Of a stretch of 64,000 nucleotides of DNA, positions 42,195-53,655 are shown piece after piece. A program made the translations under genes and the position numbers. Position 1 is the stretch's first letter; every line of letters begins with the position of its first letter. The DNA is from Anaerococcus sp. Marseille-P3915 (GTDB lineage: Bacteria; Bacillota; Clostridia; Tissierellales; Peptoniphilaceae). The stretch covers positions 945,919 through 1,009,918 of the forward strand of contig NZ_LT984887.1 of NCBI RefSeq assembly GCF_900258475.1, read 5' to 3'. The notes below the pieces were generated by a model that worked only from the letters and a program-made list of their open reading frames with translations, was not told the origin of the DNA and ran no database searches.

Positions 42195-42249
42195 TGTATG
42201 ATGTATGTAGTGATATCATACATTAATGCTTTTTAACTGTCAAGTTCTT
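42195..42249 (-). promoter_or_regulatory. Promoter with overlapping inverted repeat ahead of the VTT gene
   Basis: On the minus strand TTGACA is followed after 17 bases by TATGAT. The arms TGTATGAT (42195-42202) and ATCATACA (42215-42222) form an inverted repeat that covers the -10 box and the start point, a good repressor site. Confidence 0.6.
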
Positions 42250-42332
42250 TTTATATAATAACACAATTATGACTTTAAAAAAAATTATAATTTTTAAGAA
42301 TTCCTTAATAATAAAATTTCAGCGTATCATCA

Positions 42333-42364
42333 AAAAAGAGAAAACCCGAAGATTTTCTCTTTTT
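42333..42364. terminator. Terminator after leuS
   Basis: AAAAAGAGAAAA and TTTTCTCTTTTT form a stem around CCCGAAGA. It ends the rarA-asnS-leuS run on the minus strand. Confidence 0.8.
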
Positions 42365-42373
42365 AAATATTTT

Positions 42374-44776
42374 TTAAACTACTAGATTTAGAATTTTGCC
42401 TGGAACATAGATTACTTTTCTAAATTCCTTGCCTTCTATATAAGAATTTACATTATTTTCTTTAGATGCTAAGTCTAGAGCTTCTTCCTTACTTGCTGTT
42501 TTACTTATTGTTATCTTTCCTCTTACCTTGCCATTTACTTGGACTGGTAGGTCGATTGTATCAAAGCCTAGCTTAGATTCGTCATATTTTGGCCAGCTTG
42601 TTTGGTTAAGTTCTCCATCAAAGCCTGCCATTTGCCATAATTCCTCTGTAAGGTGAGGAGCTACTGGATTTAGTAGGGTTATATAGGTTTTAAAGTCAGC
42701 CTTGGTGATTTTTCCAAGAGCTCTCATTTCATTTAATAGACTCATTAGGGCGGCTATGGCTGTATTGAACTTAAGATTTTCAAAATCATCACTTACTTTT
42801 TTGATAGTTTGGTTAATTGATACTTCAAGCTCTTTGCTATAGTCATCCCCATCTTCTACAAGGTCGATTAAGTTAAAGACTCTTTCTAAGTATTTTCTAC
42901 ATCCCTTAACTCCCTCATCTGACCACTTGGCTACTGATGAGAAATCTCCCATGAACATTTCGTAGGTTCTTAGGGTATCTGCACCAAAATCTCTTATTAT
43001 ATCATCAGGATTTACAACATTTCCTCTTGATTTACTCATTTTTTGGCCATCATATCCTAAGATCATGCCATGGCTTGTTCTCTTTTTGTATGGTTCTTTT
43101 GTTGGCACTACACCTATATCATAAAGGAATTTGTGCCAGAATCTTGAGTAAAGAAGGTGAAGGGTAGTATGTTCCATTCCTCCGTTGTACCAATCAACTG
43201 GTGTGTAATAATCAAGTGCTTCTTTGCTTGCTATTTCTTCGTGGTTGTGTGGGTCTGCATATCTTAGATAATACCAGCTTGATCCTGCCCATTGAGGCAT
43301 AGTATCTGTTTCACGTCTTGCTGGCTTTCCACAATGCGGACAGGTTGTATTTACAAAATCATCTATCTTAGCTAGTGGTGATTCACCTGTGGCTGTTGGT
43401 GTATAAGACTCTATCTCAGGGAGTCTTACTGGTAGGTCTTTTTCATCTACTGGCACCCAACCGCACTCATCACAATATACCATTGGAATTGGTTCACCCC
43501 AATATCTTTGTCTAGAAAATACCCAGTCACGAAGCTTGAAGTTTGTCTTAGCTTCTCCCAGTTTATTTTCTTCTACATATTCAATGGCTTTTTTCTTGGC
43601 TTCTGTTGCAGATAGGCCATTTAAGAAATCAGAATTTATAGCTGTTCCCTTTTCAATATCTGTTACAGGAAGCTCATCTTTTGAATCATAAACAGGAATT
43701 ATTGGCATATCAAATTTCTTTGCAAATTCAAAGTCACGCTCATCGTGAGCAGGTACTGCCATTATAGCTCCTGTACCGTAAGACATTAGGACATAATCTG
43801 ATACCCAAATAGGGATTTCCTTGTTATTTAGTGGATTAATTGCTGATAGTCCATCAATCATTACCCCGGTTTTATCCTTATTTAGCTCACTTCTTTCAAA
43901 GTCAGATTTTAGGCTTGCCTGGTGTTTATAATCAAGGATTTGGTCATAGTTTTTAATGTCATCCTTGTATTTTTCAAGTATTGGATGTTCTGGTGAAACT
44001 ACCATATAGGTTACACCAAAGATTGTGTCTGGTCTTGTGGTATAGACTGTAAGCTTTTCATCCCTATCTTTTAGGCTAAAATTAACATCTGCCCCGTGGC
44101 TTCTTCCTATCCAATTTATTTGGCTAGCTTTTATTCTTGATTCATAGTCAACTTCAGCAAGGTCATCTATGAGCCTGTCTGCGTAAGCTGTTATCTTTAG
44201 CATCCATTGATTTTTTAGCTTATGCTCTACCTCAGCTCCACATCTTTCACACTTTCCATCTACTACCTCTTCATTGGCAAGGCCAACTAGGCATGATGGG
44301 CACCAGTTTACAGATGTTTCTGACTTGTAAGCTAGGCCTTTTTTAAACATTTGGATAAAAATCCACTGGCTCCATTTATAATAATCAGGATCTGTTGTAT
44401 TTATTTCCCTGTCCCAATCAAATGAGAAGCCAATTGATCTCATTTGGTCCCTAAAGTGGTTTATGTTCTTTTCTGTAATAATTGCTGGATGGATTTTATT
44501 TTCTATAGCATAGTTTTCAGCTGGTAGGCCAAAAGCATCCCAACCCATTGGATACATTACATTTTCTCCATCTAATCTTCTCTTACGAGCTACCACATCA
44601 AGGGCAGTATAAGGACGTGGATGGCCTACGTGTAGGCCTTGGCCAGATGGATATGGAAATTCTACTAAAGGATAAAATTTCTTCTTTGATGAATCTATTT
44701 CTGATTTAAATGTTTTTTCTTCTTCCCATTTTTTTTGCCACTTTTTTTCTATGGCATTTGGATTATATTCTACCAT
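42374..44776 (-). CDS. leuS: Leucyl-tRNA synthetase
   Basis: The protein has 800 residues, a class I enzyme. It shows the HIGH motif as HVGH in [12 protein letters not shown], the zinc-like CPSC/CERC pair, the editing domain ([14 protein letters not shown]) and the KMSKS loop in [10 protein letters not shown]. It ends in the LeuRS C-terminal domain. No T-box leader is seen. It follows asnS by eight bases. Confidence 0.98.
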   Translation of the reverse strand: MVEYNPNAIEKKWQKKWEEEKTFKSEIDSSKKKFYPLVEFPYPSGQGLHVGHPRPYTALDVVARKRRLDGENVMYPMGWDAFGLPAENYAIENKIHPAIITEKNINHFRDQMRSIGFSFDWDREINTTDPDYYKWSQWIFIQMFKKGLAYKSETSVNWCPSCLVGLANEEVVDGKCERCGAEVEHKLKNQWMLKITAYADRLIDDLAEVDYESRIKASQINWIGRSHGADVNFSLKDRDEKLTVYTTRPDTIFGVTYMVVSPEHPILEKYKDDIKNYDQILDYKHQASLKSDFERSELNKDKTGVMIDGLSAINPLNNKEIPIWVSDYVLMSYGTGAIMAVPAHDERDFEFAKKFDMPIIPVYDSKDELPVTDIEKGTAINSDFLNGLSATEAKKKAIEYVEENKLGEAKTNFKLRDWVFSRQRYWGEPIPMVYCDECGWVPVDEKDLPVRLPEIESYTPTATGESPLAKIDDFVNTTCPHCGKPARRETDTMPQWAGSSWYYLRYADPHNHEEIASKEALDYYTPVDWYNGGMEHTTLHLLYSRFWHKFLYDIGVVPTKEPYKKRTSHGMILGYDGQKMSKSRGNVVNPDDIIRDFGADTLRTYEMFMGDFSSVAKWSDEGVKGCRKYLERVFNLIDLVEDGDDYSKELEVSINQTIKKVSDDFENLKFNTAIAALMSLLNEMRALGKITKADFKTYITLLNPVAPHLTEELWQMAGFDGELNQTSWPKYDESKLGFDTIDLPVQVNGKVRGKITISKTASKEEALDLASKENNVNSYIEGKEFRKVIYVPGKILNLVV

Positions 44777-44784
44777 TGTTCCCC

Positions 44785-46173
44785 CTAGTTGTTGTTAGCA
44801 AACGCGTTTACATATCTTGGATAAGCTATCACGTCTCTGATATTTTTCATGCCTGTTACATACATCATTGCTCTTTCAAAACCTAGTCCAAAACCTGAGT
44901 GAACTACTGTACCAAATCTTCTTAGGTCTAGGTAGTTTTGATATTCTTCTGGATTTAGGCCATTATCTTCCATAGATTTTACAAGCTCATCGTATCTTTC
45001 TTCTCTTTGAGAACCACCGATTAGCTCCCCTACTCCAGGAACAAGCATATCAAATGCTGCTACTGTCTTACCATCATCATTTCTCTTCATATAGAAGGCC
45101 TTAATGTCTTTTGGATAATCAGTTACAAATACTGGACCATTTACGATTTTTTCTGATAGGTATCTTTCGTGTTCTGTTTGAAGATCCATGCCCCATTCAA
45201 CTGGGAATTCAAATTTTTCACCAGATTCTTTTAATAATTCTATAGCTTTTGTATAGGTAATTCTTGCAAATTCTGAATTTCTAAGCTTTTCTAGTCTTTC
45301 AATTAGGCCCTTGTCAATCCATTTGTTGAAAAATTCCATTTCATCCTTGGCATTTTCAAGTAAGTAGTCGATTGCATATTTTATCATATCTTCAGCAGTA
45401 TCCATGCATACATTATAATCAGCAAAGGCCATTTCAGGCTCAAGCATCCAGAATTCTGCAGCATGTCTAGGTGTATTTGATACCTCAGCCCTAAAGGTAG
45501 GTCCAAAGGTATAAACATTTCCGAAAGCTAGGGCATAGTCTTCAGCCTCAAGCTGGCCTGATACTGTCATGTAAGATTTTTTGCTGAAGAAGTCTTTGTT
45601 GTAATCGACTTTTCCATCTTCTCTTCTTGGTGGATCATTAGGATCGATTGTTGTTACATTAAACATCTCACCCGCACCTTCAGCATCACTTGATGTGATA
45701 ATTGGTGGGTTTACATATACAAAGTTTCTTTCTTGGAAAAATTTATGAAGTCCAAAGGCTAAAATCGATCTTGTTCTAAATACAGCTCTATATGTATTTG
45801 TTCTAGGTCTTAGGTGAGGGATTGTTCTCATAAATTCAAAGGTTTGTCTTTGCTTTTGAATTGGGAATTTCTCTGAAGATTCACCAAGAACAGTTACCCT
45901 AGCTGCTTGAATTTCATATGGATTGTTATCTTTTCCAGTTGAAACAAGCTTACCTTCTATCTTAAGACTTGCAGATAGGTGTTGTTTATCAAGTTCATCG
46001 TAATTTTCAATTTCTTTGCCCACTACTACTTGGAGGTTTTTAAAGGTTGATCCATCATTTAAATCGATAAAACCCACGTTTTTACTAAATCTAGAGTTTC
46101 TAATCCAACCTTCTATAACTACTTCACTATCAACTAAACTTTCCGCTTTCTCTAATAATTCTCTAATCTTCAT
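44785..46173 (-). CDS. asnS: Asparaginyl-tRNA synthetase
   Basis: The protein has 462 residues, a class IIb enzyme. The N-terminal OB domain ([21 protein letters not shown]) is followed by the catalytic core with [25 protein letters not shown] (motif 2 region) and [14 protein letters not shown] (motif 3). The latter two favour AsnRS over AspRS. It overlaps rarA by 11 bases. Confidence 0.97.
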   Translation of the reverse strand: MKIRELLEKAESLVDSEVVIEGWIRNSRFSKNVGFIDLNDGSTFKNLQVVVGKEIENYDELDKQHLSASLKIEGKLVSTGKDNNPYEIQAARVTVLGESSEKFPIQKQRQTFEFMRTIPHLRPRTNTYRAVFRTRSILAFGLHKFFQERNFVYVNPPIITSSDAEGAGEMFNVTTIDPNDPPRREDGKVDYNKDFFSKKSYMTVSGQLEAEDYALAFGNVYTFGPTFRAEVSNTPRHAAEFWMLEPEMAFADYNVCMDTAEDMIKYAIDYLLENAKDEMEFFNKWIDKGLIERLEKLRNSEFARITYTKAIELLKESGEKFEFPVEWGMDLQTEHERYLSEKIVNGPVFVTDYPKDIKAFYMKRNDDGKTVAAFDMLVPGVGELIGGSQREERYDELVKSMEDNGLNPEEYQNYLDLRRFGTVVHSGFGLGFERAMMYVTGMKNIRDVIAYPRYVNAFANNN

Positions 46174-47482
46174 TATTGCCTTCCTTAACTTTATTTAATC
46201 TTTCGATCATTTCTTTCTCATAGCCTTTTAAAATAGGCTCATAAAATTTTTCTTCAACAAAATCATCCGGCAGATAATCTTGTTTTACATAGCCACCAAA
46301 AGCATGTGGGTATAAATACTCATCCTTTATGAGATTCTTACTTCCAGCATAGTGACTATCTTTTAACTTATTTGGTACTGTACTATCTTTATTATTTCTT
46401 ACAAAATCTATTGCCTTATCGATAGCAAGATAGGTCGAATTACTCTTTAGGCTTGCTGCTAGATAAACCACAGTCTGAGCCAGGATAATCCTTGCTTCTG
46501 GCATGCCAATCTTATCAATCGCTTCAAAGCAAGCGTTAGCTAGGACTAGGGCATTGGGATTTGCATTTGAAATATCTTCTGCTGCAAAAATTATCATCCT
46601 CCTTGCGATGAATTTGATATCTTCGCCAGATTCTAGCATCTTTGCCAGATAGTAAAGAGCTGCATCAATATCAGAGCCTCTCATAGACTTAATAAAGGCA
46701 GAAATCGTATCATAATGCCTGTCGCCATTTTTATCATAGACGGCAATTTTCTTGTTTATGGAATTTTCGATAGTAGCAGAGTCTATATCTATTCTACCAT
46801 CTTTTTCATCTTCTGAAAATATGGCGATTTCTAAAGCATTTAATAGGGCCCTGCTATCGCCATTAGAATATCTTACAAGGGTGGAAATAGCATTATCGCT
46901 TAACCTAATATCCTTATTTTTTAATATCTCATCTTCCTTTAGGGCGAGATCTATAAGTTTTTTAAGGTCATCATCGCTTAATTCTTTAAGCTCAAATACA
47001 TACATCCTTGAAATAAGAGCCTTATTTACTTCAAAATATGGATTTTCTGTAGTTGCCCCAATCAGGGTTATAGTCGAATCTTCTACAAAAGGCAAAAGGT
47101 AATCTTGCTGGCTTTTGTTAAATCTATGAATCTCATCTACAAATAGTATGGTCCTTTTATTTTCATAAGACAAATTATCCTTTGCAATTTGAACCTTTTC
47201 CTTTAAATCTCCTATGCCACTAGCTACAGCAGATACTTCCTCAAAGGCCATGTTTGTTGTATATGATATGATTTTTGCAAGAGTAGTCTTGCCTACTCCA
47301 GGTGGTCCATAAAATATACAAGAATAAATCCTATCAGCCTTGATCATTCTTCTAATAATCTTACCTTGACCAACTAAATGTTCTTGACCTATGTATTTAT
47401 CAAGAGAATTTGGCCTTAACCTATCTGCAAGAGGTGCATTTTTTGAAAGTTCTCTTTGTCTGTTTAATTCAAATAAATCCAT
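46163..47482 (-). CDS. rarA: Replication-associated recombination ATPase RarA (MgsA)
   Basis: The protein has 439 residues of the clamp-loader-type AAA+ family. It carries [19 protein letters not shown], Walker [10 protein letters not shown], Walker [10 protein letters not shown] and sensor [12 protein letters not shown]. The C-terminal half has [13 protein letters not shown] and [19 protein letters not shown]. It works at stalled forks. AAGGAGGG precedes its ATG. Confidence 0.95.
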   Translation of the reverse strand: MDLFELNRQRELSKNAPLADRLRPNSLDKYIGQEHLVGQGKIIRRMIKADRIYSCIFYGPPGVGKTTLAKIISYTTNMAFEEVSAVASGIGDLKEKVQIAKDNLSYENKRTILFVDEIHRFNKSQQDYLLPFVEDSTITLIGATTENPYFEVNKALISRMYVFELKELSDDDLKKLIDLALKEDEILKNKDIRLSDNAISTLVRYSNGDSRALLNALEIAIFSEDEKDGRIDIDSATIENSINKKIAVYDKNGDRHYDTISAFIKSMRGSDIDAALYYLAKMLESGEDIKFIARRMIIFAAEDISNANPNALVLANACFEAIDKIGMPEARIILAQTVVYLAASLKSNSTYLAIDKAIDFVRNNKDSTVPNKLKDSHYAGSKNLIKDEYLYPHAFGGYVKQDYLPDDFVEEKFYEPILKGYEKEMIERLNKVKEGNNED

Positions 47483-47497
47483 TTGCCCTCCTTAATA

Positions 47498-47524
47498 GAA
47501 AAAAAGGCGCTAATTACTAGCACC
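47498..47524 (-). terminator. Terminator overlapping the end of nrdR
   Basis: On the minus strand GGTGCTA and TAGCGCC (one G-T pair) are followed by TTTTTTT. The nrdR stop codon lies inside the hairpin, so it marks the end of the mraZ-to-nrdR transcript, with some readthrough to rarA possible. Confidence 0.75.
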
Positions 47525-47977
47525 TTTATCATCTTTTAAATTTATAATCTCCTCATAAAATGAATCGACATCCTTAAATTCTCTATAAACAGATGCAAAT
47601 CTCACATATGCTACTGGATCTAAGTCTTTTAATTCATCCATGACAAGCTGTCCTATATATGTTGAAGTTACTTCTTTTTTGCCAGTATGATTAACTTTGG
47701 TTTCAATATTTTTAGCTACTTCTTCTATTTGATCCATGCTGACAGGTCTTTTTTGGCAAGACTTGACAATGCCTGAGATTAGCTTTCTTGGGTCAAAAGC
47801 CTCTCTTGTGTTGTCTTTTTTGATAATCATGATTGTGGAATCTTCATACCTTTCGTAGGTCGAAAATCTCTTGTCACAATCTTCGCACAATCTTCTTCGT
47901 CTAATAGCCCTGTCATCATCAGTTGATCTAGAATCTAATACCCTTGTATTTTTAGAATCACAATAGGGACATCTCAT
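47510..47977 (-). CDS. nrdR: Transcriptional repressor NrdR
   Basis: The protein has 155 residues. The zinc ribbon CPYCDSKNTRVLDSR with CEDCDKRF is followed by an ATP-cone domain (about 48-138). It senses dATP/ATP and represses ribonucleotide reductase genes. It starts one base after the ftsZ stop, so its expression is tied to cell division genes. Confidence 0.97.
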   Translation of the reverse strand: MRCPYCDSKNTRVLDSRSTDDDRAIRRRRLCEDCDKRFSTYERYEDSTIMIIKKDNTREAFDPRKLISGIVKSCQKRPVSMDQIEEVAKNIETKVNHTGKKEVTSTYIGQLVMDELKDLDPVAYVRFASVYREFKDVDSFYEEIINLKDDKGASN

Positions 47978-47978
47978 A

Positions 47979-49082
47979 TTATTTTAAGAAGTCAGGAAGC
48001 TCTAAATCATCAAATAAGTTTGATGATCTCCTTTGGCTATTTTTATTGACGTTGTTTGCGTTGTTTCTTTGAGGAGCTCTTAATTCGTCAGACGAATTTG
48101 ATCTATCTGCTCTTCTAGGTCTGCCCGCATTATCAAATCCTGTAGCTATTACTGTAATCTTGATTTCTTCACCCATTGTTTCGTCAGAACCAACACCAAA
48201 TATTATGTTTGCATCAGAATCTATGTGGTCTCTGATTAGCTCAGCTGCTTCATTTGCTTCCATTAAGCCTACTTCTGCAGCTGTAACGTTTAATAGTACT
48301 GCATTAGCTCCTTCTATGCTTGTTTCAAGAAGTGGTGAGTTAACAGCAGCTTTCGCAGCATCAACTGCTCTATTTTCTCCGCTTGCTCTACCAATACCCA
48401 TGTGTGCCATTCCTTGATCTGCCATGATTGATTTAACATCAGCAAAATCTAGGTTAATTACGTTTGGTACTGCTATCAGTTCAGATATACCACTTACAGC
48501 GTCCATAAGTACTTGGTCTGCCATTTGGAAGGCTTCTACCATTGATGTTCTTTTTTCAACAATTTGGAGTAGTTTATCGTTTGGTATTGTTATTAGGGTA
48601 TCTACATTTTCTTTTAATTTTTCAATACCTGATTCTGCTTGATTAGCTCTTTTTCTACCTTCAAATGAGAATGGTTTTGTAACTACACCTACTGTTAGGA
48701 TTCCCATTTCTTTTGCTACTTGTGCTACAACTGGAGCTGCACCTGTACCTGTACCACCGCCCATTCCAGCTGTGATAAATACCATATCTGCGCCTTTTAT
48801 AGCTTCTTCTATTTCACTTTTAGATTCTTCTGCTGCCTTTTCACCTACTTGTGGGTTAGCTCCTGCTCCAAGACCTCTTGTAAGCTTTTCACCTATTTGA
48901 AGTCTAATATCAGCGTTTGAACCTTGTAGAGCTTGAAGGTCAGTATTAAGTGCCATAAACTCTACACCAGATAGGCCGTTATCTCTCATCCTGCTGATGG
49001 CGTTATTTCCACCACCACCAACACCAATAACTTTTATCTTAGCTAAAGAATTGTTTTCCATATCATAATTAATGTTTGCCAT
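47979..49082 (-). CDS. ftsZ: Cell division protein FtsZ
   Basis: The protein has 367 residues. The tubulin-like GTPase carries [14 protein letters not shown] near the start and the signature [13 protein letters not shown]. The C-terminal linker (about 320-355) is Asn/Arg rich, and the end [10 protein letters not shown] is the conserved peptide for membrane tethers. No ftsA gene lies upstream, so tethering would rest on other partners such as SepF, not in this window. Confidence 0.98.
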   Translation of the reverse strand: MANINYDMENNSLAKIKVIGVGGGGNNAISRMRDNGLSGVEFMALNTDLQALQGSNADIRLQIGEKLTRGLGAGANPQVGEKAAEESKSEIEEAIKGADMVFITAGMGGGTGTGAAPVVAQVAKEMGILTVGVVTKPFSFEGRKRANQAESGIEKLKENVDTLITIPNDKLLQIVEKRTSMVEAFQMADQVLMDAVSGISELIAVPNVINLDFADVKSIMADQGMAHMGIGRASGENRAVDAAKAAVNSPLLETSIEGANAVLLNVTAAEVGLMEANEAAELIRDHIDSDANIIFGVGSDETMGEEIKITVIATGFDNAGRPRRADRSNSSDELRAPQRNNANNVNKNSQRRSSNLFDDLELPDFLK

Positions 49083-49124
49083 AAATTCCCCCGTCGTTTT
49101 CTATTTTTAGATTTAGCTAAAAGA

Positions 49125-49916
49125 TTAATCTACCACAACTTCTGGCTTATCGCCGTTGTTTAAGTTAATACTTTCTACTTTTTTGCCCTTGTTTTTTATA
49201 TCGGCTAAAACTTTATTTAGTAATTTAATCTTGTAATCAACATTATTTAAATCACCAAACTTAACTTCAATATCTTCTACCATTATACCAATATCAAGCT
49301 TATTTTCCAAATTTAACTTACTTACCCTACCTATAATAGGAGATGTGCTTATAGCCTTAATAAAATTCATTGTAGTTTCAGAAGAGGTAAAATTTTCACC
49401 CAATTCTTTATTATAAGAGTTTATATCTATTTCGATAAGCCTTTCGGTATTTATCTTATCCACATCAGCTGTTATAAGTCCATTATTTGATACATAAAAA
49501 TCCTTATTTTTTATCTTATAAAGTGGGAAGTCTTCCCCAATTTCTACTGATAAAATCTTAGGAAAAACCTTCCTAACTCTTGCTGTCTTTACAAAGTTTA
49601 ATTTTTTAAGTTCCTTTTCGCTTCTTTTATAATCATATAATAGTATATTTTTACCAACTGGTGACCTAAGCTTCTTTATTACCTCTGTATCATCAGTTAT
49701 AACATTACCTTTTATGTATATATCCTGTATTTTCATAAAGGGATGCGTGTAAAGATTTACAAATATGCCAAGCAAAAATGCCAATAAAATAAGGAAGAAG
49801 AAAATCTTACTTTTAGGCTTTTCAATTTCTTCCTTACCTGGTCTTCTAGCTATATATTTTTTACTAAAAATTTTTGATCCCTTTTTTATAATTCTATCAT
49901 CGTTTTTATTAGTCAT
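49125..49916 (-). CDS. divIB: Cell division protein FtsQ/DivIB
   Basis: The protein has 263 residues. A basic inner part (about 1-38) is followed by one membrane helix (about 39-57), then a POTRA domain starting IQDIYIKGNVITDDTEVIKKL and the FtsQ beta domain. It belongs to the FtsQ-FtsL-FtsB complex of the divisome. It abuts murG, sharing one base. Confidence 0.92.
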   Translation of the reverse strand: MTNKNDDRIIKKGSKIFSKKYIARRPGKEEIEKPKSKIFFFLILLAFLLGIFVNLYTHPFMKIQDIYIKGNVITDDTEVIKKLRSPVGKNILLYDYKRSEKELKKLNFVKTARVRKVFPKILSVEIGEDFPLYKIKNKDFYVSNNGLITADVDKINTERLIEIDINSYNKELGENFTSSETTMNFIKAISTSPIIGRVSKLNLENKLDIGIMVEDIEVKFGDLNNVDYKIKLLNKVLADIKNKGKKVESINLNNGDKPEVVVD

Positions 49917-51001
49917 TAATCAATTAACTTAGTAATCTCGCTATAAATTTTGTCAGTTGCGGACATATCAGCAAGTTTATAAGCTTCTTCCCCCATTTTT
50001 TGCATAGTATCTTTATCTTTTATTATACTCAATATAGATTCATTTAATAGGTCAGCTTTTAAATCTTTTTCTAAAATCATAAGGCTTGCTCCATGGTCCA
50101 TATAAGTTCTTGCATTATACTCTTGATGATTTTCTGTAGTGTATGCCTTAGGTATTAATATCGAAGCCTTGCCAACTGATGAAATTTCTGCAAGACTCAT
50201 CGCTCCTGATGAAGCTATTATTAAATCTGCTAGGCCATAAAAAAGATCAATATTATCTATATATTCAAAAACTTTTAGGTATTTGCTTGGTGATGCTTTC
50301 TTTACAAAATCATCATAATACCTATTTCCTGTTTGATGGAGGAGGTAATATTTTCCATCAAGCTTTTTGCTTAGTTCTAAAACCGCTTGATTTAATGCAT
50401 AAGATCCATTTGATCCCCCAAAGGAAAATACAATAGGCTTATCTTCATCTATTCCAAGACTTTTTAAATCCTCTTCAGTATAAGTAAGATTGAAATTATT
50501 TCTAACAGGATTGCCTGTTACTACAATATTTTTTTGATATTTAAAATGCTTTTTTGCTTCCTCGTAGGAAATTAATACCTTATCAACCCTTTGAGATAGG
50601 AATTTACTTGCCATACCTGGATAAGAATTTGATTCATGGACAATTGATGGAATATGAGCTCTTGCAGCCTGGTAAAGAATAGGTGCACATACATAGCCAC
50701 CAGTTCCTACAACTAATTCTGGTTTGAAATCCTTTATAATTTTTTTAGCTTGGCCAAATCCTTTAATATTTGCTAAAAGTGATTTAAATAATCTTTTATT
50801 AATCTTTCTAGGTATGCCCATTGCTTCTATAGAATGAAATTTATATCCGTTTTTCTTGGCTATCCTTTCTTCTGGGCCGCCTTTTATTCCAACATAAAGT
50901 ATTTCTACTCCTGGATTTTCTTCTTTTATCTTATCACCTATTGCTATGGCAGGATAGATGTGACCACCTGTCCCACCACCAGTTATTATTGCTCTTTTCA
51001 T
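49916..51001 (-). CDS. murG: UDP-GlcNAc:lipid II-forming transferase MurG
   Basis: The protein has 361 residues. It adds GlcNAc to lipid I. Motifs GGGTGGHIYPAIAI at the start, GTGGYVCAP, HESNSYPG, GGSNGSYALN and SSGAMSLAEI are those of MurG. It lies two bases after murD. Confidence 0.97.
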   Translation of the reverse strand: MKRAIITGGGTGGHIYPAIAIGDKIKEENPGVEILYVGIKGGPEERIAKKNGYKFHSIEAMGIPRKINKRLFKSLLANIKGFGQAKKIIKDFKPELVVGTGGYVCAPILYQAARAHIPSIVHESNSYPGMASKFLSQRVDKVLISYEEAKKHFKYQKNIVVTGNPVRNNFNLTYTEEDLKSLGIDEDKPIVFSFGGSNGSYALNQAVLELSKKLDGKYYLLHQTGNRYYDDFVKKASPSKYLKVFEYIDNIDLFYGLADLIIASSGAMSLAEISSVGKASILIPKAYTTENHQEYNARTYMDHGASLMILEKDLKADLLNESILSIIKDKDTMQKMGEEAYKLADMSATDKIYSEITKLID

Positions 51002-51003
51002 AT

Positions 51004-52320
51004 TTATCCTAACTTTTTTACAAGGTCTTTAAAGTCATCTCCCCTTTGTTCATAGGACTTGTACATATCCCACGAAGCAGAGGCTGGAGATAGTAAAACT
51101 ACATCACCGCTTTTGGCTTCTTTATAAGCTTCATCTAAGGCTTCTTTCATATTTTCTACCATTATATAAGAAACTCCTAGGTCCTTGCAGATATTTTCTA
51201 ACTTTTGCTTTGTCTGGCCCATTATTATCATAAGTTTGCCATTTTTCTTGAAAGCTTTGACATAATCAGTGTAGTCGATGTGCTTATCATAGCCGCCTGC
51301 AATTATAATAATAGGTATATCGAAAGACTCAATAGCCTTTACAGAGCTATCGACATTTGTCCCCTTGGAGTCATTATAATAATCTACTCCGTCAATTGTT
51401 TTTACAAACTCAAGTCTGTGAGCAATTGATTTGAAGGTCTTAATTGACTTTATAATATCATCAAGTTTTATCCCATATAGATAAGTTAAAAGGATAGCTG
51501 CCATGGCATTTTCATAGTTATGCCTACCTATTACAGATAGACCTCTAACATCTAAAATGCCTTCATCATCATGATTTTCATCTATGAGGTAGATTGTATT
51601 TTCTTTTAGGTAAAGACCTCTTTCCACCCTTTGCCTGCTTGAAAATTCATAAACTTTTGCCTTAAAGCTTAACTTATGTGCTTTCAAAATCTTATCGTCT
51701 TTGTTTATCACTAAAAAATCTGACTGATCTTGATTTGATGATATTTTTAGCTTTGAATTTATATAATCATCAAAACTACCATGCCAATCTATATGGTCTT
51801 CGTTAATATTTAGGATTGCAGCAAATTTTGGATGATATAACTTGCTATCATGTAGTTGAAATGATGATAATTCTTCAACAAAGACTCCCTCATTATTATA
51901 CATTTGCCACAAGATTCCCTCGCCTATATTTCCAACCGCATAGGCCTTATGACCTGACTGATTTAAAATATGGTTTACCATCGATGTGGTGGAAGTTTTA
52001 CCATTTGTACCAGTGATTGCAATCTTTTCTTTTTCAGGAAATAACCTTTGTGACGCTTCTATATCTGAGATGATTTCGTTTCTCTTTTCTAAAAGCTCTA
52101 CATATTCATCATTTGGCTTGATTCCAGGTGATTTAAGTACAAAGTCAAACTTATGATCTTCTAAATTAGCGCAAGAAATAGGGCTATAGTTATAGCCCTT
52201 GAGTTCTTCTATTTTTTCTTTATTTTTATCGAAGGTGTAGACCTCATATCCTTTTTTATCCAAACATTTTACAGATGATATTCCTGTTACACCTAGTCCA
52301 TATACTAATACCTTACTCAT
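51004..52320 (-). CDS. murD: UDP-MurNAc-L-alanine:D-glutamate ligase
   Basis: The protein has 438 residues. The N-terminal Rossmann part (YGLGVTGISSVKCL) leads to the ATP site GTNGKTST, the central ligase domain with NEDHIDWH and YNDSKGTN, and the C-terminal SPASASWDMY. It adds D-Glu in the peptidoglycan precursor. It overlaps mraY by four bases. Confidence 0.97.
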   Translation of the reverse strand: MSKVLVYGLGVTGISSVKCLDKKGYEVYTFDKNKEKIEELKGYNYSPISCANLEDHKFDFVLKSPGIKPNDEYVELLEKRNEIISDIEASQRLFPEKEKIAITGTNGKTSTTSMVNHILNQSGHKAYAVGNIGEGILWQMYNNEGVFVEELSSFQLHDSKLYHPKFAAILNINEDHIDWHGSFDDYINSKLKISSNQDQSDFLVINKDDKILKAHKLSFKAKVYEFSSRQRVERGLYLKENTIYLIDENHDDEGILDVRGLSVIGRHNYENAMAAILLTYLYGIKLDDIIKSIKTFKSIAHRLEFVKTIDGVDYYNDSKGTNVDSSVKAIESFDIPIIIIAGGYDKHIDYTDYVKAFKKNGKLMIIMGQTKQKLENICKDLGVSYIMVENMKEALDEAYKEAKSGDVVLLSPASASWDMYKSYEQRGDDFKDLVKKLG

Positions 52321-53264
52321 ACTAATGCCACCAAACTTATTAATGATAATACGATAGATACAACAGCGAAGGCTGCTACTATCTTTGATTCTTTGTAACC
52401 TTTTAATTCAAAATGATGATGAATAGGAGTCATAAGAAAGACTCTTTTTTTATTCCTGTGTCTATATGATAAAACCTGAATTATTACTGATAGGGTTTCC
52501 ATCATATAAACTCCACCAAATATTACTAAATAAATTGGAATTTTAAGATTTATTGCAAGGGCTACTATTGCACCGCCTATTGCCATAGATCCAGTATCTC
52601 CCATAAATACACTTGCAGGATTAAAGTTGAATACCAAAAATCCTAGGAGACTTCCAAGCATAATTAGTGCAAAAGTTTCATTATTGGTTGTCTTTCCAAT
52701 TATGCTTAGAGCAATAAATACTGGGATTGATACACTTACCAAGAGGCCATCAAGACCATCTGTTAGGTTTGTAGCATTTGTAGTACCTACTATTATAAAT
52801 ACCATAATAGGAATTCCTATTATTGATACTGGTAGGTAAAAATTAGTAAATGGTATGAGTAATCTTGTTATAGATTCCTTGTCATTTATGAAGGCTAAAA
52901 TACTTACCAAGATTGCTAGCCCAAATTGGAGGACTAATTTTTCTTTTGGTTTAAGACCTTCAGATTGTTTTAATACTAGTTTTTTGAAATCATCGATAAA
53001 GCCTACTGCTCCAAAACCCACCATGGATACTAAAAGTATTAGAGTTTCCATGCTTTTATCTAAGAAAAATAGACTTAAGATGAAGGCAGAAATTATAAAG
53101 ATTATTCCACCCATGGTTGGTGTGCCTGCCTTAGCTAGATGACTTTTTGGACCAACTGCCCTAATATTTTGACCGATTTTTTTGCTTTTAAGAATTGGAA
53201 TTATAAAAAATGACAAGCCCAAACTTAAAAATATTCCCAATAAAATTAATAAATACTTATTCAT
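52317..53264 (-). CDS. mraY: Phospho-MurNAc-pentapeptide transferase MraY
   Basis: The protein has 315 residues and about ten membrane helices. Family markers are KAGTPTMGGIIF, GFIDDFKKL, NATNLTDGLDGL, FMGDTGSMAIGG and MTPIHHHFELKG with the histidine cluster. It makes lipid I. Confidence 0.98.
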   Translation of the reverse strand: MNKYLLILLGIFLSLGLSFFIIPILKSKKIGQNIRAVGPKSHLAKAGTPTMGGIIFIISAFILSLFFLDKSMETLILLVSMVGFGAVGFIDDFKKLVLKQSEGLKPKEKLVLQFGLAILVSILAFINDKESITRLLIPFTNFYLPVSIIGIPIMVFIIVGTTNATNLTDGLDGLLVSVSIPVFIALSIIGKTTNNETFALIMLGSLLGFLVFNFNPASVFMGDTGSMAIGGAIVALAINLKIPIYLVIFGGVYMMETLSVIIQVLSYRHRNKKRVFLMTPIHHHFELKGYKESKIVAAFAVVSIVLSLISLVALV

Positions 53265-53282
53265 ATTACTTCCTATCAGCAG

Positions 53283-53654
53283 CTAATTATTATCCTGATA
53301 TACCATATCTAAATCTTCTATGGCATATCTTTGAATTCTATTTAAGTCAACGGCTTCATCAAGGCTAGTCTTAAGCCTATCTCTTTGAAGCTCATAACTT
53401 ACTATATCTGCCTGTAGTCTATTATACTCAAATCTCTCATTTGACAAATTTATTCTTTTATTTATCAAAAAAGTAGTCATAGCCATTAGCATAGAAAAAA
53501 CAAAGAGACTTATCCAGAATTTCATAATCCTATCTCTCTTTCTTAGCAAATCGATATTGTAAGACTTAGATCTTTTTGGTTTTTCTTTTACCTTCAGTCT
53601 AACTCTTCCTTTATTATTATTTTTTATTATCTTATATTCTATACGCTCAGCCAT
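53283..53654 (-). CDS. ftsL: FtsL-like cell division protein
   Basis: The protein has 123 residues. A very basic inner part (about 1-45) is followed by one membrane helix (about 48-66) and a short outside coiled coil (about 70-110). Sequence is poorly conserved, but topology, size and the place between rsmH and mraY are those of FtsL. It starts one base after rsmH. Confidence 0.75.
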   Translation of the reverse strand: MAERIEYKIIKNNNKGRVRLKVKEKPKRSKSYNIDLLRKRDRIMKFWISLFVFSMLMAMTTFLINKRINLSNERFEYNRLQADIVSYELQRDRLKTSLDEAVDLNRIQRYAIEDLDMVYQDNN

Positions 53655-53655
53655 A

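Noticed and set aside
42183-42373. T-box leader associated with leuS or asnS
   Set aside because: leuS and asnS read right to left and their upstream gaps are too short. The 42183-42373 gap lies downstream of leuS and shows no T-box sequence (AGGGTGG-type).
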